Positions 8,454-17,563 of a DNA stretch of 64,000 bases are shown in pieces. The notes under the pieces are model-generated. The model made no database searches. It was not told the DNA's origin and saw only the letters and a program-made list of their open reading frames with translations. This DNA comes from Caulobacter soli (lineage in GTDB: Bacteria; Pseudomonadota; Alphaproteobacteria; Caulobacterales; Caulobacteraceae). How positions within the stretch are numbered: position 1 is the first letter of the stretch; each line of letters opens with the position of its first letter. The stretch is taken from assembly GCF_011045195.1 (NCBI RefSeq), contig NZ_CP049200.1, positions 62,001-126,000 on the forward strand. Reading direction: 5' to 3'. The position numbers were made by a program, and so were the translations under genes.

Positions 8454-10328
8454 ATGATCGAAAGCGTCCTGATCGCCAACCGCGGCGAGATCGCCTGCCG
8501 GATCATCAAGACCGCCCGCCGCCTGGGCGTGCGGACGATCGCCGTCTACTCCGAGGCCGACGCCGAGGCGCCGCACGTGCGCCTGGCCGACGAGGCGGTG
8601 CTGCTGGGCCCGGCCCCGGCCCGCGAGAGCTATCTGGTCGCCGACAGGATCCTGGCCGCGGCCAAGGCGACCGGCGCGGCGGCCATCCACCCGGGCTACG
8701 GCTTCCTGTCGGAGAACGCCCAGTTCGCCCAAGCCGTGATCGACGCCGGCCTGGTCTGGGTCGGCCCACCGCCTTCGGCGATCCTGGCCATGGGCCTGAA
8801 GGACGCGGCCAAGACGCTGATGCAGAAGGCCGGCGTGCCGGTCACCCCCGGCTATCTGGGCGAGGACCAGGATCCCGAGCGGCTGCGCCGCGAGGCCGAC
8901 GCCATCGGCTATCCGGTGCTGATCAAGGCCGTGGCCGGCGGCGGGGGCAAGGGCATGCGCAAGGTCGAGCGCGGCGAGGACTTCGACGCGGCCCTGACCT
9001 CGTGCCGCCGCGAAGCCGCCGCCAGCTTCGGCGACGATCGTGTGCTGATCGAGAAATACATCACCCGTCCGCGCCACATCGAGGTGCAGGTCTTCGCCGA
9101 TCGCCACGGCCAGGTGGTGCACCTGTTCGAGCGCGACTGCTCGGTGCAGCGCCGTCACCAGAAGGTCATCGAGGAGGCTCCGGCTCCCGGCATGACGCAG
9201 GCGGCGCGAGCGGCGGTCACCGAAGCGGCGGTGCGCGCGGCCCGGGCCGTCAACTACGAGGGCGCCGGCACCATCGAGTTCATCGCCGACGGCTCCGAAG
9301 GGCTCCAGCCCGACCGGATCTGGTTCATGGAGATGAACACCCGCCTGCAGGTCGAGCATCCGGTCACCGAAAGGGTCACCGGCCAGGACCTGGTCGAATG
9401 GCAGCTGCGCGTGGCCTCGGGCGAGCCCCTGCCGCTGAAGCAGGACGAGATCACGCTCACCGGCTGGGCCATGGAGGCGCGGCTCTACGCCGAGTCCCCC
9501 GAGGCCGGTTTCCTGCCCTCGACCGGACCGCTACGCCGCTTCCGCCTGCCGGACGACGTGCGCATCGACACCGGCGTGGAGGAGGGCGGCGAGGTCACCC
9601 CGTTCTACGATCCGATGATCGCCAAGCTGATCGTCTCGGGCCCCACGCGCGAGGCCGCCGCCCGCCGCCTGGCCAAGGCCTGCCGCGCGGTCGAGGTCTA
9701 TCCGGTCAAGACCAACGCCGGCTTCCTGGCCCGGGTGCTGGACCATCCGGACTTCCTGTCGGGCGCCGCCGACACCGGCTTCATCGAGCGCCATGCCGAG
9801 GCGCTGGTCCCGGCCGCCGCCGCGCCGCCCGCCGCCGCCCAGCAGGCCGCCGCGCGCCTGCGCGTGGCGCGGTCGGCGGGCGTCTCGGCCGATCCCTGGC
9901 GCGGGGCTGTCGGCTTCCGCATCGGCGGGCCGCGCCCGATCGTCGTGGCCCTGAAGGCCCGCGACGAGATCCTGCAGGTCACGATCGACGACCAGCCCGC
10001 GCCGGACGCCGTGCTGATCGACGACGCCTATGTCGCCTTCGTCGACGGCGAGGCCCACGGCTTCGGCGAGCCCCGGGTCAGCGGCGCGCTGGACGGCGGG
10101 GTGGCCGGCGGCGGGGTGCTGTCGCCCATGCCCGGCAAGGTCGTGGCCCTGCTGGTCGAAGCGGGGGCCTCCGTGGAACTTGGCCAGCCCCTGGTCACGG
10201 TCGAGGCCATGAAGATGGAGCACACCCTGACCGCGCCCGTGGCGGGCGTGGTGGCCGAGGCATTGGCGCGGGTCGGCGACCAGGTCACCGAGGGGCAACT
10301 GCTGGTGCGGCTTGAGAAGAAGGGCTAG
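8454..10328 (+). CDS. mccA: 3-methylcrotonyl-CoA carboxylase, biotin carboxylase/carrier (alpha) subunit
   Basis: This 624-residue subunit has an N-terminal biotin carboxylase (MIESVLIANRGEIACRIIKT; ATP-grasp loop AGGGGKGMRKV near residue 162; EMNTRLQVEHPVTE) and a C-terminal biotinyl domain with VEAMKMEH near residue 582, where the Lys carries biotin. Pairing with mccB identifies the substrate. ATG 8454 lies four bases after the mccB stop. It depends on biotin; bioB is in this window at 21672-22691. Confidence 0.96.
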   Translation: MIESVLIANRGEIACRIIKTARRLGVRTIAVYSEADAEAPHVRLADEAVLLGPAPARESYLVADRILAAAKATGAAAIHPGYGFLSENAQFAQAVIDAGLVWVGPPPSAILAMGLKDAAKTLMQKAGVPVTPGYLGEDQDPERLRREADAIGYPVLIKAVAGGGGKGMRKVERGEDFDAALTSCRREAAASFGDDRVLIEKYITRPRHIEVQVFADRHGQVVHLFERDCSVQRRHQKVIEEAPAPGMTQAARAAVTEAAVRAARAVNYEGAGTIEFIADGSEGLQPDRIWFMEMNTRLQVEHPVTERVTGQDLVEWQLRVASGEPLPLKQDEITLTGWAMEARLYAESPEAGFLPSTGPLRRFRLPDDVRIDTGVEEGGEVTPFYDPMIAKLIVSGPTREAAARRLAKACRAVEVYPVKTNAGFLARVLDHPDFLSGAADTGFIERHAEALVPAAAAPPAAAQQAAARLRVARSAGVSADPWRGAVGFRIGGPRPIVVALKARDEILQVTIDDQPAPDAVLIDDAYVAFVDGEAHGFGEPRVSGALDGGVAGGGVLSPMPGKVVALLVEAGASVELGQPLVTVEAMKMEHTLTAPVAGVVAEALARVGDQVTEGQLLVRLEKKG

Positions 10329-10332
10329 GCGA

Positions 10333-10785
10333 TTGGCTGGACGATATTTCGATGAGTGGGCCGTGGACGACACGGTGGTTCACGATTTGCGGCGCACGGT
10401 CACGCAGACCGACAACCTGCTGGTCACGACCCTCACCCACAACACCCAGCCCCTGCACCTGGACGCGGAGGCGGCCGAGGCCAGCGAGTTTGGCCAGATC
10501 CTGGTCAATGGGATCTACACCTTCGGGCTGATGATCGGCATTTCGGTGGGCGACACCACCTTGGGGACCTTGGTGGCCAATCTGGGCTATGACGCGGTCG
10601 TCATGCCCAAGCCGGTGTTCATCGGCGACACGTTGCGGGTCGAGACGACGGTCCTGGCGCTTCGGCCCAGCCGCTCGCGGCCGCAGGCTGGGGTGGTGGT
10701 GTTCGAACACCGTGCTCTCAATCAGCGTGACGAACTGGTGTGCCGTTGCACCCGCACGGCCATGTTGAAGCGGCGCGCCGCATGA
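10333..10785 (+). CDS. MaoC-family hydratase, candidate 3-methylglutaconyl-CoA hydratase
   Basis: A 150-residue hotdog-fold hydratase (GRYFDEWAVDDTVVH; LTHNTQPLHLDAEAA; PKPVFIGDTLRVETTVL). TTG at 10333 is chosen because AAGAAGG lies about ten bases upstream, overlapping the end of mccA; TTG at 10312 is the alternative. The order acyl-CoA dehydrogenase, carboxylase, MaoC, CitE matches the Mycobacterium tuberculosis Rv2498c-Rv2502c cluster, where the CitE-like enzyme cleaves (R)-HMG-CoA in leucine breakdown. By analogy this protein would replace the crotonase-type hydratase LiuC. The substrate is inferred from context. Confidence 0.85.
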   Translation: MAGRYFDEWAVDDTVVHDLRRTVTQTDNLLVTTLTHNTQPLHLDAEAAEASEFGQILVNGIYTFGLMIGISVGDTTLGTLVANLGYDAVVMPKPVFIGDTLRVETTVLALRPSRSRPQAGVVVFEHRALNQRDELVCRCTRTAMLKRRAA

Positions 10786-11672
10786 CCCCGCGTTCCTGGC
10801 TCTTCGTGCCCGGCGACAGCCCCGCCAAGATGGCCAAGGCTCTGTCCTCCGAGGCGGACGCCCTGATCCTGGATCTTGAGGACTCCGTGGCTCCCCCCGC
10901 CAAGATCGACGCCCGCGACCAGGTCGCCGGCTTTCTCCGATCCCAGGGCGCGCGGGCTGCGGGGCCCCAGCTGTGGGTTCGGATCAACCCCCTCAAGACG
11001 GGCCTGGCGGAGGGCGACTTGGCCTCGATCCTGGCGGAACGGCCCCATGGCGTCGTGCTGCCAAAGATCGACGGCGCCGAGGACCTTCTGGTCCTGGACG
11101 ATCTGCTCAACCTCCTGGAACGCGATGTCGGAATGTTCGAGGATCGCACGGCCGTGCTGCCCATCGCGACCGAAACCCCGTTGTCGATCTTCAACCTTCA
11201 CACCTACGGCGCATCCACCGCCAGACTGGCGGGCCTGACCTGGGGCGCGGAGGACTTGGCCGCGGCGATCGGCGCGGTCAGCGCCCGCGCCGAGAACGGG
11301 GCTTATACCCCGCTCTATGATTTGGCCCGCAGCCTCTGCCTGGCTGGGGCCGCCCACGCCCAGGTCCCGGCCGTCGAAACAGTCTATCCCGATTTTCGAG
11401 ATCTGGACGGCCTGGGCGCCTATCTCGCGCGCGGCCGCCGGGACGGCTTCGTCGGCATGATGGCGATCCACCCGTCTCAGGTGGGGCCGATCAACGCCGC
11501 GTTCACGCCGACCGAGGTCGAGCTGGCGCGCGCCGAACGGATCGTCGCGCTTTTCGAAGCCAATCCCGGCGTGGGCGCGCTCGCCCTCGACGGCCAGATG
11601 CTGGATGCGCCTCACCTGCTGCAAGCTCGGCGGGTTCTGGCTCGCCGACGACGATATACGGCGTCCGCCTAG
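10782..11672 (+). CDS. CitE-like beta-hydroxyacyl-CoA lyase, candidate (R)-HMG-CoA/citramalyl-CoA lyase
   Basis: A 296-residue HpcH/HpaI aldolase-fold lyase: SWLFVPGDSPAKMAKA, LILDLEDSVAPPAK with the metal-binding acidic residues, LWVRINP, GVVLPKID, PIATETPLSIFNL, LTWGAEDLAAAIGA, and GFVGMMAIHPSQVGPIN. The ATG overlaps the maoC stop (ATGA), indicating translational coupling. No HMG-CoA lyase of the LiuE/MvaB type lies nearby, so this enzyme probably does the final step, giving acetyl-CoA and acetoacetate. It could also act on citramalyl-CoA. It ends 11 bases from a convergent Lrp-like gene. Confidence 0.87.
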   Translation: MTPRSWLFVPGDSPAKMAKALSSEADALILDLEDSVAPPAKIDARDQVAGFLRSQGARAAGPQLWVRINPLKTGLAEGDLASILAERPHGVVLPKIDGAEDLLVLDDLLNLLERDVGMFEDRTAVLPIATETPLSIFNLHTYGASTARLAGLTWGAEDLAAAIGAVSARAENGAYTPLYDLARSLCLAGAAHAQVPAVETVYPDFRDLDGLGAYLARGRRDGFVGMMAIHPSQVGPINAAFTPTEVELARAERIVALFEANPGVGALALDGQMLDAPHLLQARRVLARRRRYTASA

Positions 11673-11683
11673 GCGCGGATGGT

Positions 11684-12268
11684 TCAGGCCTCTGGATCGC
11701 CGCCGGGCTTCGACCCCAGTATGGCGGCGGCCGTGGCGATGCGTCTGAGCACCGTCCGGGTAAACCGCAATTCGCCCTGGCCCACCGCCTTGTCCGTCAG
11801 CAGGCTTCGAAACCAGGCCTGGGCGGTTGCGACATCTGGATGCACGGCCTCGATGCGATAGTCGTGCGCCCCGGCGATCTGGGCGACGACCATGACCGAC
11901 CGGTCGCGGGTCAGGCGGCCTTCGAACTCGCCCAAAGCGGCGGCATCGACCATTCGCCCCCGCACATAGGCGACGCATTCGCAGGCGTCCTCGCCGGGTC
12001 GCGTCAGCATCTCGGTGCGCAGAACGCCGCTCTGGCGCAGAAGGGCCATGGCGTTGGCGGCGGCTTTCCGCGACACGCCAAGGGCGGCGGCCAATTGCTC
12101 GCCCGTCGGCCAGGGCGCGCCTTCAAGACGCGCCAGCAAGGTCAGCAGCGAGCGGGTAGGAACGCCGCGCGCCAGATCTCGCATGGCCGCCAGGTTTCGC
12201 GCGCGCGTCAAGGGCGCCGCGACCGCCGGGCGATCGGGGGGCGACCTGGACGCGGCGCGCTGGCTCAC
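11684..12268 (-). CDS. Lrp/AsnC-type regulator with atypical N-terminus
   Basis: The GTG start at 12268 overlaps the TGA of the upstream dehydrogenase gene, so it is likely co-translated. The 194-residue product has an N-terminal helix-turn-helix (PTGEQLAAALGVSRKAAANAMALLRQ near residues 60-80) and a C-terminal half resembling the RAM domain (LTRDRSVMVVAQIAGAHDYRIEAVHPDVATAQAWF). The N-terminus is longer than in ordinary Lrp proteins. As last gene of the oxidoreductase 2 operon it probably feeds back on branched-chain amino acid use. Family assignment is fair, function inferred. Confidence 0.75.
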   Translation of the reverse strand: MSQRAASRSPPDRPAVAAPLTRARNLAAMRDLARGVPTRSLLTLLARLEGAPWPTGEQLAAALGVSRKAAANAMALLRQSGVLRTEMLTRPGEDACECVAYVRGRMVDAAALGEFEGRLTRDRSVMVVAQIAGAHDYRIEAVHPDVATAQAWFRSLLTDKAVGQGELRFTRTVLRRIATAAAILGSKPGGDPEA

Positions 12269-13320
12269 GCCTCGACCCTGGCCAGGACCGGGGCGGCCAG
12301 GATGTCGTCGACCATGGCCTGGGCGACGCGGAACGGCGCCCTGCCCTGCTGGTCGGCCAGACGCAGGATGTCGCCGACCCGCGGTCCGATCACGCGCACT
12401 TTTTCGTCCACCCGATCGGCGTTGCGCCCGCGAAATTCCTCCACGGCGCAAATGATCCCGCCAGCGTTGGCCACGTAGTCCGGAACGTAGAGAACGCCAC
12501 GCTGCGCCAGCTGGTCGCCGTCTTCCGGCGTGGCCAGCTGGTTGTTGGCGGCGCCCACCACATATTGCGCGTTGAGGTCGGGGATGGTTTGCGGGTTGAG
12601 GATCCCGCCAAGCGCGCAGGGCGCCAGAATGTCGACGGGCGCGCGCAGGATCAGGCTCGGATCGACCATCACCGCGCTATAGCGCTCGGCGACCTCCATG
12701 GCGCGGTCGCCCGACACGTCGCTGACGATCAGGTCCGCCCCGGCCTCGGCCAACAGCCCGCATAGACGCCCGCCGACCGCGCCCAATCCCTGCACCGCGA
12801 CCTTCACGCCGCGCCAAGGACGTCCGGCATCGTCGAGGACCGCCTGCATCGCGCAAAACACGCCCAGGGCCGTCCAGGGCGACGGATCTCCGCCCGCGCG
12901 GCCTTCGGCCGGCGGCAGGCCCGCGATGTGGCGCGTGCGCGTCCGGACGACCTGCATGTCGGCGACGGAGGTGCCCACGTCCTCGGCCGAGATGTACCGC
13001 CCGCCGAGCTCCTCAAGAATGTCGCCAAAGGCCGTGAAGATCGCCGCGCGCGACGCCTTGCCCGGTTCGCGAAGCCACAGGACGGATTTGCCGCCGCCCA
13101 CGTCGAGTTCGGCCATGGCGTTCTTGTAGGTCATGCCCTCGGAGAGACGCAGGGCGTCGGAGAGGGCGTCGGCCTCGGTCTGGTATCGCCACATCCGAGC
13201 GCCGCCGAACGCCGGGCCCAGGCGTGTGGAGTGAAGGGCTATGAAGAAGGTCACGCCAAGGTCGGGACGGTCCGCGCGATAGACCGCCTCGTGCGTCTGG
13301 GAGGGGATTTGTTCGAGCAT
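12265..13320 (-). CDS. Leucine/valine (Glu/Leu/Phe/Val) dehydrogenase
   Basis: A 351-residue NAD-dependent amino acid dehydrogenase deaminating a branched-chain amino acid to its 2-oxoacid. The substrate region shows GGARMWRYQTEADALSDALRLSEGMTYKN (in part) and the catalytic-lysine motif DVGGGKSVLW. The Rossmann motif is VAVQGLGAVGGRLCGLL, followed by ILAPCALGGILN and VVGAANNQLATPEDG. ATG 13320 (MLEQIPS) is the family's start. It lies 37 bases downstream of the aminotransferase gene, so the operon encodes two deamination routes. Exact specificity cannot be read. Confidence 0.93.
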   Translation of the reverse strand: MLEQIPSQTHEAVYRADRPDLGVTFFIALHSTRLGPAFGGARMWRYQTEADALSDALRLSEGMTYKNAMAELDVGGGKSVLWLREPGKASRAAIFTAFGDILEELGGRYISAEDVGTSVADMQVVRTRTRHIAGLPPAEGRAGGDPSPWTALGVFCAMQAVLDDAGRPWRGVKVAVQGLGAVGGRLCGLLAEAGADLIVSDVSGDRAMEVAERYSAVMVDPSLILRAPVDILAPCALGGILNPQTIPDLNAQYVVGAANNQLATPEDGDQLAQRGVLYVPDYVANAGGIICAVEEFRGRNADRVDEKVRVIGPRVGDILRLADQQGRAPFRVAQAMVDDILAAPVLARVEA

Positions 13321-13357
13321 GGTGTCGTTTCCGCTGAAGTGAGACCGCCGCCGGCGG

Positions 13358-14434
13358 CTAAGAGGCCGTGACCGGGTGCAGCCAGGCGTGGGGATCGGGG
13401 GCCGCGCCGCGCTGGATGGCGACGAGCTGCTCGCGCAGGCGGCGCGTGATCGGGCCGTCGGTCCGGTCACCGATGGGGAAGGCTCCGCCGGCGTGACGCA
13501 CCTCGCCGACGGCCGCGACGACCGCGGCCGTGCCGCAGGCGAAGACCTCGCGCAGCCGTCCGCTGGCCGCGTCGGCCCGCCAGCTGTCGAACCCGTAGGG
13601 CCGCTCCTCGACGCGAAGACCGGCGTCCTGGGCCAGGGCGATGATCGAGGCGCGGGTGATCCCCGGCAGGATCGCGCCGCTGAGCGGCGGGGTGACCAGC
13701 ACCTCGTCGAACACGAAGAAGATGTTCATGCCGCCCAATTCCTCGACCCAGCGATGTTCGGCCGCGTCGAGGAAGACCACCTGATCGCAGCCGTTTCGGG
13801 TCGCCTCGGCCTGGGCGATCAGGCTGCCGGCGTAGTTGCCGCCGCACTTGGCGTCGCCGGTGCCTCCCGGCGCGGCGCGGGTGTAGTCGTCGGAGACCCA
13901 GAGGGTGATGGCCTTGGCCCCGCCCTTGAAATAGGCCCCCACCGGGCAGGCGATGACGCAGAAGGTGTATGCCTCCGCCGGCCGCACGCCCAGAAAGGCT
14001 TCGCTGGCGAACATGAACGGCCGCAGGTAGAGGCTGCCCTCCCCTCCTGGAATCCAGTCGGCGTCGATCTTCACCAGCGCCTCGACCGCCTGAAGGAACA
14101 GGGCTTGGGGCACCGCGGGCATGGCCAGCCGCTCGGCCGACCGGGCGAAACGCCGCGCGTTCTCGGCGGGACGGAACAGGGCCACGCCGCCGTCGGCGGT
14201 CTTGTAGGCCTTCATGCCCTCGAAGACTTCCTGGGCGTAGTGCAGCACGGCCGCCGCCGGATCGAGCATGAAGGGCTCGCGCGCGCGCACCTGGCCGTCG
14301 TGCCAGCCCTGATCGGAGGTCCAGCGAAGGGTCACCATGTGGTCGGTGAACACCTTGCCGAAACCGGGGTTTTCCAGCAGGGCCGCGCGGAGGTCGGCGG
14401 GCGTCGCGCGAGGGTGCGGCAGGGTGGTGAACAT
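13358..14434 (-). CDS. ilvE: Branched-chain amino acid aminotransferase
   Basis: A 358-residue fold-type IV PLP enzyme interconverting Leu/Ile/Val and their oxoacids. The PLP lysine is in GDAKCGGNYAGSLIAQ near residue 197. Other family signatures are MFEGMKAY-like VFEGMKAYKTADGGVALFRP, RPFMFASEAFLGV, WVEELGGMNIFFVFD and PLSGAILPGITR. It sits among degradation genes, so it probably works in catabolism, though biosynthetic use is possible. The gene begins 33 bases after the SDR gene. Confidence 0.94.
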   Translation of the reverse strand: MFTTLPHPRATPADLRAALLENPGFGKVFTDHMVTLRWTSDQGWHDGQVRAREPFMLDPAAAVLHYAQEVFEGMKAYKTADGGVALFRPAENARRFARSAERLAMPAVPQALFLQAVEALVKIDADWIPGGEGSLYLRPFMFASEAFLGVRPAEAYTFCVIACPVGAYFKGGAKAITLWVSDDYTRAAPGGTGDAKCGGNYAGSLIAQAEATRNGCDQVVFLDAAEHRWVEELGGMNIFFVFDEVLVTPPLSGAILPGITRASIIALAQDAGLRVEERPYGFDSWRADAASGRLREVFACGTAAVVAAVGEVRHAGGAFPIGDRTDGPITRRLREQLVAIQRGAAPDPHAWLHPVTAS

Positions 14435-14467
14435 GGCTTCAATCTCGGCGGTTGAGAGGCGGCGGAC

Positions 14468-15229
14468 CTAGCGGGGCGCCATGCGCAGGGCGGCGTCGAG
14501 CCGAATGGTCTCGCCGTTGAGCATGGGGTTGGTGATGATGGCCTCGACCAGCTGGGCGTATTCGCCAGGCTGGCCCAGGCGATTGGGGTGCGGGGCCTTC
14601 TGACCCAGGGAGTCCTGGGCCGCCTGCGGCAGGCCCGCCAGCATCGGGGTCCAGAACAGGCCCGGCGCGATCGTCATCACCCGGATCCTGGAGGCGGCCA
14701 GCTCGCGCGCCACCGGCAGGGTCAGGCCCGCGACGCCGGCCTTGGACGCGGCGTAGGCGGCCTGTCCGATCTGGCCGTCGAAGGCGGCGATCGAGGCGGT
14801 GTTGACGATCACGCCCCGCTCCTCGCCCACCGGCTCGGCGGCCTGCAGGCGTGCGGAAAAGCGCGATAGGACCAGGAAGGTGCCGACCAGGTTGATCTCG
14901 ATCGCCTTGCGAAAGGCGTCGATCGGATGGGGCTTGGCCTCGCGGCCGACTGTCTTGATGGCCGGGGCGACCCCCGCGCAATTGACCAGGATGCGCGCCG
15001 GGCCATGCGCGGCCTGGGCGGCGTCCAGCCCGGCCTCGACGCTGGCCTCATCGGTGACGTCGACAGGGTGGTAGAGCCCGCCGATCTCGTCGGCGACGGC
15101 CTGGCCCTCGGCGGCGTTGGGGTCGAAGACGGCGACCTTGGCGCCGCGGCGGGCCAGCAGGCGGGCCGTGGCGGCCCCGAGGCCCGAGGCGGCGCCGGTG
15201 ACGATCGCCGATGTTCCTTGGATATTCAT
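14468..15229 (-). CDS. SDR 3-hydroxyacyl-CoA dehydrogenase (HSD10-like)
   Basis: A 253-residue short-chain dehydrogenase with TGAASGLGAATARLL near the N-terminus (NAD binding), NCAGVAPA, VNTASIAAFDGQIGQAAYAASK with the catalytic Ser, Tyr and Lys, and IAPGLFWTPMLAGLP. The last motif is typical of HSD17B10-like enzymes, which oxidise 2-methyl-3-hydroxybutyryl-CoA in isoleucine breakdown. Next to a thiolase and acyl-CoA dehydrogenase, that step fits. No enoyl-CoA hydratase is present in this operon. Confidence 0.9.
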   Translation of the reverse strand: MNIQGTSAIVTGAASGLGAATARLLARRGAKVAVFDPNAAEGQAVADEIGGLYHPVDVTDEASVEAGLDAAQAAHGPARILVNCAGVAPAIKTVGREAKPHPIDAFRKAIEINLVGTFLVLSRFSARLQAAEPVGEERGVIVNTASIAAFDGQIGQAAYAASKAGVAGLTLPVARELAASRIRVMTIAPGLFWTPMLAGLPQAAQDSLGQKAPHPNRLGQPGEYAQLVEAIITNPMLNGETIRLDAALRMAPR

Positions 15230-15241
15230 GGGTCGTGGTTC

Positions 15242-16423
15242 CTAGATCAGTTCCAGCGCCACGGCGGTCGCCTCGCCGCCGCCGATGCACAGGGCCGCGA
15301 CTCCGCGCTTGAGGCCCCGGGCCTGCAGCGCCGCGACCAGGGTGGCCAGCACTCGCGCGCCCGAAGCGCCGATCGGGTGTCCCAGGGCCGTGGCCCCGCC
15401 GTTGACGTTGAGGCGCGCGTGATCGACGCCGAGATCCCGCATGGCGATCATCGCCACGACCGCGAAGGCCTCGTTGACCTCGAACAGATCGACGTCCTGG
15501 ATGTGCCAGCCGGCCTTGACCAGCGCCTTGCGGATGGCGAACACCGGCGCGGTCGTGAACAGCGCCGGCTCGTGGGCGTGGGCGGCGGTGGCGACGATGC
15601 GGGCGGCCTGGGCCAGGCCCAGGCGCTGCGCCACGCTCTGGCGGGTCAGCACCAGGGCGGCCGCGCCGTCGGAGATCGAGGCCGAGGTCGCCGCGGTGAT
15701 CGTGCCGTCCTTGGCGAAGGCGGGCCGCAGGCCCGGCGCCTTGGCCGGATCGATCTTGCCCGGCTGCTCGTCCTGGGAGACCAGGATCTCGCCGCCGCGC
15801 GTCTTGACGCTGACCGGGACGATCTCGGCGTCGAACGTGCCGCTGGAAATGGCCCGCGTCGCCCGCGTCAGGGTCTCCAGCGCATAGGCGTCCTGGTCGG
15901 CGCGGCTGAACCGGTAGGCCGCGGCCGTGGCTTCGGCGAAGGCCCCCATCGGCCGACCGGGCTCATAGGCGTCTTCCAGCCCGTCCATCATCATCGTGTC
16001 GATGATCCGGTCATGGCCGATGCGCGCCCCCGAGCGGTGTTTGGGCAGGGCGTAGGGGGCGTTGGTCATGCTCTCCATGCCGCCGGCCACGATCAGATCG
16101 ACCGCGCCGCTGGTCAGGGCCTCGCCGGCCATGATCGCCGCCTGCATGCCGCTGCCGCACATCTTGTTGACGGTGGTGGCCTCGACGCTGCGCGGCAGGC
16201 CGGCGGCCAGGGCCGCTTGGCGAGCCGGGGCCTGGCCCAGGGCGGCCGGCAGCACGCAGCCCATATAGATGCGCTCGACCGCGGCCGGGTCGGCGCCCGA
16301 CCGCGCCACGGCGGCGCGCACGGCCGCGGCCCCCAGGTCGACGGCGCTCAAACCGGAAAAGGCGCCCTGGAAAGCCCCCATGGGCGTGCGGGCGAAGCTG
16401 GAGATGACGATGGGATCGGACAT
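15242..16423 (-). CDS. Acetyl-CoA acetyltransferase (thiolase), probably 2-methylacetoacetyl-CoA thiolase
   Basis: The 393-residue thiolase starts at 16423 (MSDPIVISSFARTPMGAFQGA). The nucleophilic Cys is in VNKMCGSGMQA near residue 91, the substrate motif is AGGMESMTNAPYAL, and the active-site His and second Cys lie in NVNGGATALGHPIGASGAR and CIGGGEATAVALE. In this operon it would split 2-methylacetoacetyl-CoA into acetyl-CoA and propionyl-CoA, feeding the propionyl-CoA carboxylase at 23689-27559. Acetoacetyl-CoA is another likely substrate. Confidence 0.93.
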   Translation of the reverse strand: MSDPIVISSFARTPMGAFQGAFSGLSAVDLGAAAVRAAVARSGADPAAVERIYMGCVLPAALGQAPARQAALAAGLPRSVEATTVNKMCGSGMQAAIMAGEALTSGAVDLIVAGGMESMTNAPYALPKHRSGARIGHDRIIDTMMMDGLEDAYEPGRPMGAFAEATAAAYRFSRADQDAYALETLTRATRAISSGTFDAEIVPVSVKTRGGEILVSQDEQPGKIDPAKAPGLRPAFAKDGTITAATSASISDGAAALVLTRQSVAQRLGLAQAARIVATAAHAHEPALFTTAPVFAIRKALVKAGWHIQDVDLFEVNEAFAVVAMIAMRDLGVDHARLNVNGGATALGHPIGASGARVLATLVAALQARGLKRGVAALCIGGGEATAVALELI

Positions 16424-16433
16424 GAGGGTCTCC

Positions 16434-17561
16434 TTAGAGCGCGCGGGCGATGACCAGGCGCTGGATGTCGGAGGCGCCCTCATAGATCTGGCAGACCCGG
16501 ACATCGCGATAGATCTTGGCCAGGCCGAACTCCTCCAGATAGCCGTAGCCGCCCAGGGTCTGAATCGCGCCCGACACCACGGCCTCGGCCGTCTCGGAGG
16601 CGAACAGCTTGGCCATCGAAGCCTGGGTCAGGCAGGGCTCGCCGGCGTCCTTCAAGGCGGCGGCCGACAACACCAGTTGCCGCGCGGCCTCCAGACGGGT
16701 GGCCAGGTCGGCCAGACGGAAGCCCACGGCCTGGTGGTCGATGATCGCCTTGCCGAAGGTCTTGCGCTCCTTGGCGTAGCCGACGGCGATCTCCAGCGCC
16801 GCACGCGCCATGCCCACGCTCTGGGCGGCGATGCCGATGCGGCCGGCTTCCAGATTGGACAGGGCGATGCGATAGCCCTCGCCCTCCCCGCCCAGCCGCA
16901 GGTCCTCTTCCAGGAAAAGATCGTCGAAGCGGATGGCGCAAGTGTCCGAGGCCCCCTGCCCTAGCTTGTGCTCGACCTTGTCGACGCCATAGCCGGGCCG
17001 ATCGGTGGGGACCAGGAAGGCGGTGATGCCGCGCTTGCCGGCGGCCGGATCGGTGACGGCGAAGACCATGGCGAGACCCGCGATCTTGCCCGAGGTGATG
17101 AACTGCTTGGACCCGGTCAGACGGTAGCCGCCCTCCGTCCTGACCGCGCGCGTGCGGATCGCCGAAGCGTCGGAGCCGGCGTCGGCTTCGGTCAGGGCGA
17201 AGGCCCCGATCGTCCGGCCGGCGATCAGGTCGGGCAAGAAGCGGGCCTTTTGGGCGGCGTCGCCGTCCTTGAGCAGGCCGCCGACGATCAGGCTGTTCTG
17301 GATCGAGACGATCGTCGACAGGGCTCCGTCGGCGGCCGCCAGTTCGATCAGGGCCAGGGCGTAGGAGACATAGTCGGCGCCGACGCCGCCTTCGGACTCC
17401 GGGACGACAAAGCCCATCAGACCCAATTCCGCCAACGCCCGCAGCAATTGCGGCGGATAGCCGCCAGCCTGTTCGAAGGCGGCGCTGTGCGGACGAATCT
17501 CCGCTTGCGCGAAGCTGCCGACAGCGTCGCGCAGGGCCTGTTGAGTATCGGTCAGCAGCAT
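16434..17561 (-). CDS. Acyl-CoA dehydrogenase (short/branched-chain type)
   Basis: A 375-residue flavin dehydrogenase (MLLTDTQQALRDAVGSFA). Motifs: FALTEADAGSDASAIRT, QFITSGKIAG, RKTFGKAIIDHQAVGF and IQTLGGYGYLEEFGLAKIYRDVR, ending with VCQIYEGASDIQRLVIAR; the catalytic Glu is in QIYEGASD, the common short-chain position. It starts only two bases after oxidoreductase 2 stops. Likely substrates are 2-methylbutyryl-CoA or isobutyryl-CoA, complementing the leucine-specific ivd. This is inferred from operon context. Confidence 0.92.
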   Translation of the reverse strand: MLLTDTQQALRDAVGSFAQAEIRPHSAAFEQAGGYPPQLLRALAELGLMGFVVPESEGGVGADYVSYALALIELAAADGALSTIVSIQNSLIVGGLLKDGDAAQKARFLPDLIAGRTIGAFALTEADAGSDASAIRTRAVRTEGGYRLTGSKQFITSGKIAGLAMVFAVTDPAAGKRGITAFLVPTDRPGYGVDKVEHKLGQGASDTCAIRFDDLFLEEDLRLGGEGEGYRIALSNLEAGRIGIAAQSVGMARAALEIAVGYAKERKTFGKAIIDHQAVGFRLADLATRLEAARQLVLSAAALKDAGEPCLTQASMAKLFASETAEAVVSGAIQTLGGYGYLEEFGLAKIYRDVRVCQIYEGASDIQRLVIARAL

Positions 17562-17563
17562 GG

